DNA of 36,581 bases. It comes from Planctomycetia bacterium (GTDB taxonomy: Bacteria; Planctomycetota; Planctomycetia; Gemmatales; Gemmataceae). The stretch covers positions 1 through 36,581 of the forward strand of contig SXID01000139.1 of NCBI GenBank assembly GCA_005772955.1, given 5' to 3'. The position numbers and the translations under genes were made by a program. This document shows, piece by piece, positions 29,095-36,581 of this stretch (position 1 is its first letter; the number at the start of each line of letters is the position of its first letter). The notes under the pieces were generated by a model. It did no database searches and was not told the origin of the DNA. It was given only the letters and a program-made list of their open reading frames with translations.

Positions 29095-30157
29095 GGGACA
29101 CCTCCTCGCGCAGGTGAAGTGGGAATCGCGTGAGCAACAGTTCCGCCGCCGCGAAGACTTGCGTCGGCGTGAGTTCACGCATGCAGCGGTGGTGACCGAG
29201 TGGGCACACGCGCTGCTGGCACGGGCCGCACGCGAGTTGCTTCTGGAGACAGATTTCCTTCGCAAAGTACGTTTCGGTCCATTTGATGTGTGTCGGGCCG
29301 AACAGCGACACGACCGGCCGGTCGAACGCCGCGGCGAAGTGTCTGGGGCCGCTGTCGGTGGTCACAAGCAGGTCGGCGCGCTTTACGATCGCCTTCGTCA
29401 AGCCGAGTGACAACGCGGTGTCACTGAGCGAATATACGTGCGGTGAGCGGCTTTCCTCCGCGATCTGCCTCGCGATGTGCTTTTCGCTAGGGCCGCACAG
29501 CACGAGGATGCCACAGCCGAGGCGCGACGTGAGCGAACGTGCGAGTTCCGCGAAGTGATCGCATCCCCAGTGCTTCGCCGCGCCGAACGCCGCACCGGGG
29601 TTAAGCGCCACCACGCGCGGATAACGCGCGAGCGCGAACCGCTGCCACACGGCTTCGGCGCTCGCGTTGTCGTCCGGCGTGGTGAACAGTTCCATCCGGT
29701 GGCCAGGGTCGTTCGTGCCGAGTGCGACCGCGAGCCGGTTGTAGTCGTCGACTACTGGCGAGGGCACGAACCGGCCGCGCACGTCGGTCTTCGCGGAGAG
29801 CTTGTCGGTCAGCATCCAGCCACGAGTGTAACGCGAGAACCCGACGATGCGATTGCAGTCTCCGAGGTACGCGAGCAGCGCGGTGCGGAACGAGTTGGGG
29901 AACAGTACTGCGGCATCGATGTTCGCTTCGCGCAGTTGTCGTGCGACACCGAAGAGGCGTTGTGGGCGAGGACCGCGCTTGTCCGCGAGGATCGTTCGCG
30001 CGAACCACGGCGCGCCGGCGAGTACGTCCGCGACATACGGCTTGCACACCGCGATTAGCTCAGAAGCCGGGAACGCATCGCGCACGGCCCGGATCGCGGG
30101 CGTGGCCATCACCACGTCCCCGATCCAGTTGGGCAGGAAAAGCGCGATCCGATTCAT
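29084..30157 (-). CDS. waaF: ADP-heptose:LPS heptosyltransferase II
   Basis: 357 residues, the usual length for the family. It starts MNRIALFLPNWIGDVVMATP, the classic heptosyltransferase N-terminus. Other motifs: FPNSFRTALLAYLGDCNRIV, GFSRYTRGWMLTDKL, LNPGAAFGAAKHWGCDHFAEL for donor binding, TTDSGPRHFAAAFDRPVVSL, FGPTH, and a CGPCQQRVCPLGHHRCM Cys segment near the end. It adds the second heptose to the LPS inner core from ADP-L-glycero-D-manno-heptose. It is 47 bp downstream of hldE, which makes that substrate. No clear Shine-Dalgarno. Confidence 0.9.
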   Translation of the reverse strand: MNRIALFLPNWIGDVVMATPAIRAVRDAFPASELIAVCKPYVADVLAGAPWFARTILADKRGPRPQRLFGVARQLREANIDAAVLFPNSFRTALLAYLGDCNRIVGFSRYTRGWMLTDKLSAKTDVRGRFVPSPVVDDYNRLAVALGTNDPGHRMELFTTPDDNASAEAVWQRFALARYPRVVALNPGAAFGAAKHWGCDHFAELARSLTSRLGCGILVLCGPSEKHIARQIAEESRSPHVYSLSDTALSLGLTKAIVKRADLLVTTDSGPRHFAAAFDRPVVSLFGPTHIKWTETYFAKEICLQKQLACGPCQQRVCPLGHHRCMRELTPTQVFAAAELLLTRFPLHLREEVSRAA

Positions 30158-30204
30158 GGGTTGCTTCAGTTGCTGCTTTTTCGCTCGCTACGCCGCGAGC
30201 GGCT

Positions 30205-31695
30205 TCAGGCCGCTTTCATGCGCTCGATCAGGTTCGTTGTGGAGAAGCCGTCGCACAGGTCGGCGAGGTGAACGCGCCCACCGTAGCTCTCCACGAAGTC
30301 CGCGCCCACCACGTTCGACTTCGTGTAGTCCGCGCCTTTCACCAGCACGTCGGGCCGCACCGCTTCGATGACTGTGGCCGGTGTCTGCTCCGAAAAGATG
30401 GTCACGTAGTCCACGTCCTGAAGGCCCGCAAGCACGAGCGCCCGCGCTTCCACCGGGTTGAGCGGGCGCGTTGGACCCTTGAGCTTCTGCACGCTCGCAT
30501 CGCTGTTGATCGCGACGACGAGGCAGTCCGCTTGCCGTCGCGCTTCCGCGAGGTACTGCACGTGACCCGCGTGCAGCACGTCAAAGCAGCCGTTCGTGAA
30601 CGCGACTTTCTGCCCATTGCGGCGGCGTGCTTCGAGTTCGGTTATCAGATGCGGAAGGCCGGTTACTTTCGCCGCGCCGGGCACGCGTTCCGCGGCGCGG
30701 AACGGCGCGTGGAGCATGTCCGCGAGGATCTCGGCGCGCGTCACGGTCGCGACGCCGATCTTCTCGACTTCCAATCCGCCCGCGACGTTCGCAAGGCGAA
30801 TGGCCGCGTCGTAATCGGCTCCGGCTGCGAGCGCGAGGCCGAGCGTCGCCATGACCATGTCTCCGGCCCCGGTGATGTCGTACACCTGGCGCGGTCGCGT
30901 CGGGAACACCGTGCGGCGCCCGTCGCGATGCGCCAGCGCGATGCCGTCCTTGTCGAGCGTGACGAGGCCCGCTTCGAGGCCGAGCGTGTCGCGCAGGTGC
31001 GAAGCCGCGTCGAGCGCTTCGTTGTGCGTGTGGATGGTGCGGTTGGTCGCGAGGCCCGCTTCGAGACGGTTCGGCGTCATGCTCGAACACCCGCGGTACT
31101 TCGCGTAGTCGCCGCCGCGCGTGGGGTCGGCGATCACTCGTATCCCCCGCGCTTTCGCAACTTCAATCGCGACGCGAAGCAAGCCAGGGGTGCAAACGCC
31201 TTTGTCGTAGTCGCTCACGAGAACGATGTCGGCTTCGGCAATCTTGGCGGCGAGCTTGTCCGCGAGTTGCTGCTCGACCGCGGCTGAAGCCGGTTCGCGG
31301 CTCTCGTAGTCCACGCGAATCATCTGCTGCGGGTGCTTCGCCTGCGCACGCCCGATGTAGCGCTCTTTTACCGTAGTCGGCCGGTCGGGGTCCGCAACGA
31401 TACCCTCCGCGTCGATACCGAGATCGGTGATGATGCGGCGGGCGTGGAACCCGTCGCCGTCGGTGCCGACGACGCCGAGCACACTGGTCCGCGCGCCGAG
31501 CGCTTGGAGCATCGTGGCGACGCTACTTGCTCCCCCGAGACGCTCTTCGCGCTTGTCGGCGCGGAGCAGGATCACCGGTGCTTCCTGGCTGATACGCTCG
31601 GCGTTGCCCCACACGTAGCGGTCGAGCATCACGTCGCCAACGACGAGTACTCGCGGCGCGCCAAGGTGCTGAACGAGTTCGGTCAGGTCGGTCAT
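30205..31695 (-). CDS. hldE: Bifunctional heptose-7-phosphate kinase / heptose-1-phosphate adenylyltransferase
   Basis: 496 residues. The N-terminal PfkB-type kinase (about 1-330) has VVGDVMLDRYVWGNAERISQ and the ATP/anion-hole motif DITGAGDMVMATL. The C-terminal nucleotidyltransferase (about 360-496) has FTNGCFDVLHAGHVQYL (HxGH at 375-378) and INSDASVQKLKG. The two activities make ADP-D-glycero-beta-D-manno-heptose for the LPS core, and the protein is fused as in enterobacterial HldE. No strong ribosome binding site before the ATG at 31695. A GmhB and epimerase are not in the window. Confidence 0.92.
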   Translation of the reverse strand: MTDLTELVQHLGAPRVLVVGDVMLDRYVWGNAERISQEAPVILLRADKREERLGGASSVATMLQALGARTSVLGVVGTDGDGFHARRIITDLGIDAEGIVADPDRPTTVKERYIGRAQAKHPQQMIRVDYESREPASAAVEQQLADKLAAKIAEADIVLVSDYDKGVCTPGLLRVAIEVAKARGIRVIADPTRGGDYAKYRGCSSMTPNRLEAGLATNRTIHTHNEALDAASHLRDTLGLEAGLVTLDKDGIALAHRDGRRTVFPTRPRQVYDITGAGDMVMATLGLALAAGADYDAAIRLANVAGGLEVEKIGVATVTRAEILADMLHAPFRAAERVPGAAKVTGLPHLITELEARRRNGQKVAFTNGCFDVLHAGHVQYLAEARRQADCLVVAINSDASVQKLKGPTRPLNPVEARALVLAGLQDVDYVTIFSEQTPATVIEAVRPDVLVKGADYTKSNVVGADFVESYGGRVHLADLCDGFSTTNLIERMKAA

Positions 31696-31725
31696 TGTGA
31701 CAATCCGTTGTCATCAGATAGTAAC

Positions 31726-31786
31726 AGGCACACTCCGTGTGCCGTCGCTACTCCCAACGCGTTGCAACGGCACACGGCGTGTGCCT
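31726..31786. repeat. Composite inverted repeat between lpxK and hldE
   Basis: Arms 31726-31745 and 31767-31786 match at 19 of 20 positions, and each arm is itself nearly palindromic (GGCACAC...GTGTGCC). It starts 2 bp after the lpxK stop. A terminator, attenuator or dispersed repeat is possible. Confidence 0.65.
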
Positions 31787-31787
31787 A

Positions 31788-32780
31788 CTACTTTGAAATC
31801 ACTCGCTCCAACACCCCCGCGAAGACTTCCTCGCCGGAGCGGAAGTGCAATCCGATCCGCACGGCCCACAGCGGGCGACCTGCAAACGCGGGTACGCGCA
31901 ACTTAACCCAGTCCTTCTGCGTAGTCGCGATCACCGCATCTGGAGCTAGCGTTTCGGCCCACCGGGTGAGGTCGTCCACATCTTCGCGCGTGTAAGCATG
32001 GTGGTCCGCGAACGCGCGGAAGTTCGTCACCGTGGCGCCGAGCGATTCCAGCGTGTGTCGGAACGCGGCCGGGTTCCCGATCCCGCAGAACGCACCTACC
32101 GGTTTGCCCCTGAACGCTTCCAGCACCTCGCGCGAACCATCGCACCCCGTCAGTTCCGTCGGCCGGTGTTCAGTCGTCGCGACCGGCACGTCGGGAAATC
32201 TCTGCCCTAGCCATACGCGAATCGCTTCGACTTCGCCGGCGCGTACTTGATCACAGCGTGTCAGCAGAACCGCACCTGCACGCCTCAGCCCGCTGGCGGG
32301 TTCGCGCAGCGTGCCACGTGGGAACCCGTAGTCTCGCGCCGGCGGGCAGGTCGCGTCGAGCAGCACGATGTCGAGGTCGCGGTGAAGCCGGCGGTGCTGA
32401 AAGCCGTCATCGAGTAGGAGCAACTCCGCTTCCAGTTCCTCGACCGCAGTGGTCGCGAGCGATGCGCGGTCGGCTCCTTGCAGGTGCGGCACGTCCGGCA
32501 GATTCTCCTCCAACACCATCGCCTCGTCGTTCCTTCCGGCCTCCGCGCCGTAGCCACGACTGAGGATCGCCACTTGCGTGTCCCGTTCGCGGAAGAATCG
32601 CGCCACCCACTCCACGCACGGGGTCTTGCCGGTGCCGCCGAGCGTGAGGTTACCGACGCTCACCACCGGCACCGCGGCGCGATGAACCCGCTTCCAGCCG
32701 CAGTCGAACAAGCCGTTGCGCGTTCGCACAGCGAGGCCGTAGGGCAAACTGAGGAACCGCAAACCGGCGCGAGCCGCCAT
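31788..32780 (-). CDS. lpxK: Tetraacyldisaccharide 4'-kinase (lipid A 4'-kinase)
   Basis: 330 residues from the ATG at 32780. P-loop: [17 protein letters not shown] (GGTGKT at 48-53), then VAILSRGYG, the lipid-A kinase signature, [12 protein letters not shown], and [12 protein letters not shown] near the end. It phosphorylates the disaccharide precursor of lipid A at the inner membrane. The frame is open and family-like upstream of the ATG (SWYALIRGERRGPFA), as in LpxK proteins, so the true start may be an ATT at 32837 with GGAGG 8 nt before it, giving 349 residues; see findings. It is the first gene of the LPS operon. Confidence 0.9.
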   Translation of the reverse strand: MAARAGLRFLSLPYGLAVRTRNGLFDCGWKRVHRAAVPVVSVGNLTLGGTGKTPCVEWVARFFRERDTQVAILSRGYGAEAGRNDEAMVLEENLPDVPHLQGADRASLATTAVEELEAELLLLDDGFQHRRLHRDLDIVLLDATCPPARDYGFPRGTLREPASGLRRAGAVLLTRCDQVRAGEVEAIRVWLGQRFPDVPVATTEHRPTELTGCDGSREVLEAFRGKPVGAFCGIGNPAAFRHTLESLGATVTNFRAFADHHAYTREDVDDLTRWAETLAPDAVIATTQKDWVKLRVPAFAGRPLWAVRIGLHFRSGEEVFAGVLERVISK

Positions 32781-32997
32781 CGCGAACGGACCGCGCCTCT
32801 CGCCGCGAATCAGGGCATACCACGACTCTGGGTTAATCCTCTCGGCCTCCGCGCCCCCTGAAGGGCGACGGACTCTAGCAGCGGCGAACCGCGCGTGTCA
32901 ACGCGAAGCGCACGCGGCGAATGCGCGCGAAGCGATTTGACAACGGCGCAATAATGGACAGATTTACATTAGTAGCGCGAAACGAAGAGATGAGATC

Positions 32998-33112
32998 CAC
33001 CCCCAACCCCTCCCCGCACGGAGGGATGGTCTTTGTGTTGTCCCTCTCCCCTTGCGGGAGAGGGCAAAGACAACGTTCCCCTCCCTTCAGGGATGGGGTT
33101 GGGGGGGAGGTC
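32998..33112. repeat. Dispersed palindromic repeat, composite copy
   Basis: Outer near-complementary pieces (CCCCCAACCCCTCC; GGGGTTGGGGGGGAGG) flank an inner pair with CCCTCTCCCCTTGCGGGAGAGG. Related to copies at 25177, 26428 and 28194. It lies upstream of the gene at 33140 and would be in its leader. Confidence 0.65.
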
Positions 33113-33139
33113 TCTTCCCTCATCACATCGAGGTGCCCC

Positions 33140-33910
33140 ATGTCTGGTCACGACACCGGAATCACCGAAGACACGCTCGCCGTGGTCGCGGACCTGCGCG
33201 CGCGGGGGAGTTCCTGGAATGCGACCGCCGACGCAATCGGGTGGGCCGTTGCCGAACTGCGCCGCACGCTCCGACACGCGTCCGATGTGTTCGAACGCTA
33301 CTACGCGGCGGCCGAGCGCGAGGTGCGGCGCGAAACCGAAGCCGAGATGCTGCTCGTGTATCGAACGCAGTTGCGCGACGAGGACGCGACCACCCGGCGC
33401 AAGGCCGCCGACGCGCTCGCGAAGCACCTCGCAGGCGAGCGCCGGGACCGCACACGCGTCGAGGTCGAGAACATTCGCGCTGAAATCGTACGCGCGAAGC
33501 TCAACGTGAAGCCCGCGAGCGATGAACCGGAAGCGGAACTGCCGATCGATGCGACGGTGCTGCCGCCCGAGGAGGTCCACCGGCCCGAACTGGAAGTGGT
33601 CTTCGCGCGGCGTGCGGCGAATGAGCAGGCGGTGGTGTGGTTGTGGGGTGGTCAGCACAAAGTCGGCGGCACGGAACCGGATCCGCGGACCGATGTGCCG
33701 CTGGTGCTGTTTGGAGACGACACGGTGCCGGGCCAGCGGAAAGTGTTCTGGGCCACGCGATTCCCGATGCCGGGCAACCCGTTCGCCGGGCCGTTCCCCG
33801 CGGCACCGCAGGAACCGGTACCCGACATCACACCGGAACAGGCAAGCCAACTGGAATCACTCCCCAGGCCCGCGCCGACCGCGGCGCCCGACGGCACTCG
33901 CATCGGGTGA
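33140..33910 (+). CDS. Hypothetical protein with an N-terminal HTH-like domain
   Basis: 256 residues from the ATG at 33140, with GAGG just upstream; longer frames upstream are translated repeat. Residues about 8-45 (EDTLAVVADLRARGSSWNAT, then ADAIGWAVAELRRTLR) look like a helix-turn-helix of the kind in phage small-terminase or transposase-like proteins. A long charged helix follows (about 45-115, rich in Arg/Glu), then a beta-rich C-terminal part (VVWLWGGQHKVGG) and a Pro-rich tail. No signal peptide. I do not recognise the family. Confidence 0.6.
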   Translation: MSGHDTGITEDTLAVVADLRARGSSWNATADAIGWAVAELRRTLRHASDVFERYYAAAEREVRRETEAEMLLVYRTQLRDEDATTRRKAADALAKHLAGERRDRTRVEVENIRAEIVRAKLNVKPASDEPEAELPIDATVLPPEEVHRPELEVVFARRAANEQAVVWLWGGQHKVGGTEPDPRTDVPLVLFGDDTVPGQRKVFWATRFPMPGNPFAGPFPAAPQEPVPDITPEQASQLESLPRPAPTAAPDGTRIG

Positions 33911-34044
33911 GTGCGGAATGAAAACGGTGCGCGCGAACGAGTTTAGTATCGCAAAAATGAGGTCGGTCGAGTTTACTGAATCGTAGTCCTCTTCTTCATC
34001 GACCGGGCGGGCGACCCCGCCGTTAATTCTCCCAGAGGTCGCGG

Positions 34045-34986
34045 ATGCGTTTGCTATTCGTTCGTTCGCGTACGGCGTTCACTCTCATCGAACTGCTCGT
34101 TGTCATCGCCATCATCGCCATTTTGATCGGGCTGTTGCTCCCCGCCGTGCAGAAGGTGCGCGAGGCCGCGGCACGCATGAAGTGCCAGAACCAGATTCGC
34201 CAATTGGCGATCGGGCTTCACAACTATCACGACGTCCACAACACGTTGCCGTCGTCGTACGACATCACCAACGGGTTGAGTTGGTACGTTTACGTACTCC
34301 CATTCGTCGAACAGGATCCGCAGTTCAAGGCGATGAACACGGCCCCCGGCGGGACATTCACGAGTACAAACCGGCTCAATCCCCACGGCCTGACGCGCAT
34401 CTCCGCGTTCCTGTGCCCGTCGTCGCCGATCGACCGGATGGCGACGATGGCGCCGCACAACGTCAACACTCCCGAGATCATTGGTACGCCGGCCCAGGGG
34501 ACGTACACCACGCACTACTACGGGATTACCGGCCCGCGAGGTACGAACTCGGCAACTGGGACCGCCTACCCGGTGACGACCGGAACGCACGACGGGGTGC
34601 CAATGGCCCTGTCCGGGATGTTCGTCGTCACCCCGCTCTCGGTCCGGCTGACGGATGTGACCGACGGCACGTCGGTCACGCTGATGCTCGGCGAGATGTC
34701 GTGGTTCTCGTCGGTATACGGCACGCGCTACCGGACCTGGCTGCGCGGCGGGGACATCGGCGGCTCGTTCGCCTGTAGCGCGCGGAACGTCACCAACGCG
34801 ATCAACTCCGGGTTGAGGGCGAACATGATCGCGGCGTACAGCGACGTGCCGATGGGGAGTATGCACCCCGGTGGGGCGAGTTTCGCGATGGGCGACGCGA
34901 GCGTGCGGTTCGTGAGCGAGAGCATCGACATGAACGTGTACCGCGCGATCGCCAGCCGCAACGGTGGTGAGGTGGCCAACCAATGA
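34045..34986 (+). CDS. DUF1559 prepilin-type protein
   Basis: 313 residues. The N-terminus FTLIELLVVIAIIAILIGLL is a type IV prepilin cleavage/methylation site with a hydrophobic helix, followed by LLPAVQKVREAAARMKCQNQ, the signature of the DUF1559 family that is greatly expanded in planctomycetes. The C-terminal MHPGGASFAMGDASVRFVSE is the family's H-x-G-G/DG segment. It is probably processed by a prepilin peptidase and sits in the inner membrane or in a pseudopilus-like structure; its role is not established. Its stop overlaps the start of the lipoprotein gene by 4 bp. Confidence 0.9.
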   Translation: MRLLFVRSRTAFTLIELLVVIAIIAILIGLLLPAVQKVREAAARMKCQNQIRQLAIGLHNYHDVHNTLPSSYDITNGLSWYVYVLPFVEQDPQFKAMNTAPGGTFTSTNRLNPHGLTRISAFLCPSSPIDRMATMAPHNVNTPEIIGTPAQGTYTTHYYGITGPRGTNSATGTAYPVTTGTHDGVPMALSGMFVVTPLSVRLTDVTDGTSVTLMLGEMSWFSSVYGTRYRTWLRGGDIGGSFACSARNVTNAINSGLRANMIAAYSDVPMGSMHPGGASFAMGDASVRFVSESIDMNVYRAIASRNGGEVANQ

Positions 34987-35393
34987 ACCCGCGCGCCACG
35001 ACGACCCGCCTCACCGCACGCGCGGGGTTGGTCCTCGCCTTGTTTCTTGTCGTCGGGTGCGGAAGCGACGAGAAATTGTCGCAGGTGTCCGGCACGGTCA
35101 CTTACGACGGCAAACCGGTGCCCGCAGGGACGATCTTCTTCGACCCGGTCGCGGGCGGAGCGAAGTCGCAGGGGTTCGCGACCATCAAGAACGGCGAGTT
35201 CGACACCGCGCAGGGCGGTCGCGGGCTTGGCGCGGGCAAGTTTCAGGTTCGCGTACTGGGGTTCGACGGAAAAGAGGCGAACGACGCTCCGCTGGGCCGC
35301 AGTTTGTTTCCGGAACACACCCAGAGCCATGAGCAGACGGGCGCGAACGCGACGCTCGACATCAAGGTGCTGAAGACGCCCAAAGGCCAATGA
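34983..35393 (+). CDS. Small lipoprotein coupled to the DUF1559 gene
   Basis: 136 residues. A signal sequence ends in a lipobox (LFLVVGC, Cys at about 26). The mature part is a small beta-sandwich-like domain, SGTVTYDGKPVPAGTIFFDP, resembling carboxypeptidase regulatory-like or transthyretin-like repeats. It lies right after the DUF1559 gene with an ATGA overlap, an arrangement I recall as common in planctomycetes. The lipoprotein is likely exported, perhaps binding the DUF1559 partner; this is inference. It ends 12 bp before the convergent ftsY stop. Confidence 0.8.
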   Translation: MNPRATTTRLTARAGLVLALFLVVGCGSDEKLSQVSGTVTYDGKPVPAGTIFFDPVAGGAKSQGFATIKNGEFDTAQGGRGLGAGKFQVRVLGFDGKEANDAPLGRSLFPEHTQSHEQTGANATLDIKVLKTPKGQ

Positions 35394-35405
35394 CACGCGC
35401 TCTGC

Positions 35406-36320
35406 TTATTCCTTCTCGAACAGCGCATTCACGAACGCATCGGCGTCGAACGGTTCCATGTCGTCGATCTGCTCGCCCACGCCGACGAACTTCACCGGCA
35501 GCCCGAGCTTCTGCTTGATCGCGAACACCGACCCGCCTTTCGCGGTGCCGTCGAGCTTCGACAGGATGATGCCGGTACACTTCACCGACCTCGAGAACTG
35601 TTCCGCCTGCGTGAGCGCGTTCTGCCCGGTGGTCGCGTCCAGCACCAACATCACCTCGTGCGGTGCCCCCGGAATCTGACGCGACACGATGCGGTGAATC
35701 TTCTCCAGTTCCTTCATGAGGTGCGTCTGCGTGTGAAGCCGGCCAGCGGTGTCCACGATGAGCACGTCGAAGCCGCGCGCCTTCGCCTTCTCGCACGCGT
35801 CGTGCGCCACCGCGGACGGGTCCGCGTTCTGCCCCTGCTTCACGATCTCGCACCCGATGCGCCCGGACCAGATCGTGAGTTGTTCGACGGCCGCGGCGCG
35901 GAACGTGTCGCAGGCCGCGAGCAGCACCTTCTTGCCATCGGCCTGGAGCTTGTTCGCGAGTTTCGCGATGGACGTGGTTTTGCCGGACCCGTTTACGCCC
36001 GCGATCATGATGACCGTCGGCCCGGTCGCCTGGAAGGTGATGCCGGGCGCGGTATCCGTGAGCAGTTCGCGCAATTGCGCCTTCACGAACGTTTCGATCT
36101 CGCCGGAAATCTCCTTGTCGCGGAACCCCTGGCGCACGCGGTCCACGATCAGGAGCGTGGCCTGCGTGCCGACGTCCGCGAGGTACAGCCGCTTTTCGAG
36201 TTCGTCGAGGAACGCCTGATCGACCTTGCCCTTGCCGCGCAACAGGTCGAACACGCCGCCGAAGACGTTTCGCGTCTTCGCCAGCCCCGCCTTGATGCCC
36301 TTGAACAACCGCCCCAGCAT
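35406..36320 (-). CDS. ftsY: Signal recognition particle receptor FtsY
   Basis: 304 residues from the ATG at 36320, with GAGGAC upstream. The N-domain is helical and short (about 1-85) without the acidic A-domain of E. coli FtsY. The G-domain has G1 GVNGSGKTTS (108-117), the insertion-box region with DTFRAAAVEQL, G3 DTAGR (190-194), G4 SKLDG (254-258; Ser instead of Thr) and a C-terminal GVGEQIDDMEPFDADAFVNAL. It docks SRP-ribosome complexes at the membrane for co-translational insertion. It is not co-transcribed with the lipoprotein gene, which is on the other strand. Confidence 0.95.
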   Translation of the reverse strand: MLGRLFKGIKAGLAKTRNVFGGVFDLLRGKGKVDQAFLDELEKRLYLADVGTQATLLIVDRVRQGFRDKEISGEIETFVKAQLRELLTDTAPGITFQATGPTVIMIAGVNGSGKTTSIAKLANKLQADGKKVLLAACDTFRAAAVEQLTIWSGRIGCEIVKQGQNADPSAVAHDACEKAKARGFDVLIVDTAGRLHTQTHLMKELEKIHRIVSRQIPGAPHEVMLVLDATTGQNALTQAEQFSRSVKCTGIILSKLDGTAKGGSVFAIKQKLGLPVKFVGVGEQIDDMEPFDADAFVNALFEKE

Positions 36321-36469
36321 GCGCCGTCCTCGTGAGTGTGAACCCCATTGTATCGGACGGCGTTGCGGTCGTATGTCGTTCCGCGCCGTCGAACCGTCGG
36401 CGTCAGCCGACTGGGTTGCCTCGTCGACCTCAGGCGCGAAGCGAGGGGCTTGCGCTGTGGACTTGTAAC

Positions 36470-36581
36470 TCAGCCGCGTTCGGCCGAGTTCGCGTCTTCC
36501 CCGTCGATGAGTTTCTGTAACTTTTTGGCGATGGGTGAGAGCTTCATTGTTCCGAAGGAACCCTCCTGGCGTTGAGCCTTC
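36470..36581 (-). CDS. Possible C-terminus of a gene entering from the right, unknown
   Basis: The minus strand reads from the window edge to a TGA at 36470, giving about 36 residues ending MKLSPIAKKLQKLIDGED, then ANSAERG. An internal ATG at 36547 with AGGAGG 14 nt upstream would give a 25-residue peptide. The lysine-rich helical end is plausible as protein, but the piece is too short to identify. It could also be chance. Between this and ftsY (36321-36469) I see no gene. Confidence 0.3.
   Translation of the reverse strand, partial: KAQRQEGSFGTMKLSPIAKKLQKLIDGEDANSAERG

Noticed and set aside
32937-32965. Promoter for the gene at 33140
   Set aside because: TTGACA is present at about 32937, but no good -10 element at 16-18 nt; too weak to list.
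36226-36575. Short plus-strand frames at the right end
   Set aside because: They overlap the ftsY start region and have no start signal or recognisable motif.

Overview
The window looks like a chromosome segment of a GC-rich planctomycete, probably of the Gemmata group. Evidence: a DUF1559 prepilin-type protein translationally coupled to a small lipoprotein, a DUF1580-type protein beside an integrase, a tRNA gene without encoded CCA, a complete set of LPS-core genes, and dispersed GC-rich palindromes between genes. The organism call is inference from these family signatures; no rRNA or other marker is present.

Region 1 (1-3382) is a heavy-metal efflux operon on the minus strand: a Cys-rich secreted protein, a CusB-like adaptor with extra Cys modules, and a CusA/CzcA pump. 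The pump is cut after about 185 codons by the end of an IS3-family element whose orfA start lies at the window edge.

Region 2 (about 3551-14586) is accessory DNA ending beside tRNA-Phe. It holds a tyrosine integrase with a palindrome just upstream of its start, DUF1580-like, DUF3102-like (two), ParB-like and HTH proteins. Its centrepiece is a 996-residue protein in which a degraded SF2-helicase-like half is joined to a reverse transcriptase with a YADN active site. The 5' end of that gene runs into an array of about fourteen degenerate 18-bp units that encode Asn at every sixth residue and are interrupted by one TAG. I consider this the most interesting locus.

Region 3 (14587-17949) returns to core genome: tRNA-Phe and a divergent promoter pair, a membrane-anchored tyrosine phosphatase coupled to an LptF/LptG-type permease, and a SurA-like PPIase chaperone closed by a 23-bp perfect hairpin.

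Region 4 (17980-24020) has a chemoreceptor-like membrane protein lacking the signalling hairpin, coupled to a small protein, then two tandem dynamin-like GTPases.

Region 5 (24034-32837) is mostly an LPS lipid A/core operon on the minus strand (lpxK, hldE, waaF, a double LPS-kinase-like protein, a WaaP-like kinase, a WaaG-like glycosyltransferase), followed by thiO. Palindromic repeats sit between these genes, and one lies in frame inside the double kinase gene.

Region 6 (32998-36581) has a palindromic repeat, a hypothetical gene, the DUF1559 plus lipoprotein pair, ftsY on the opposite strand and the tail of a possible further gene.
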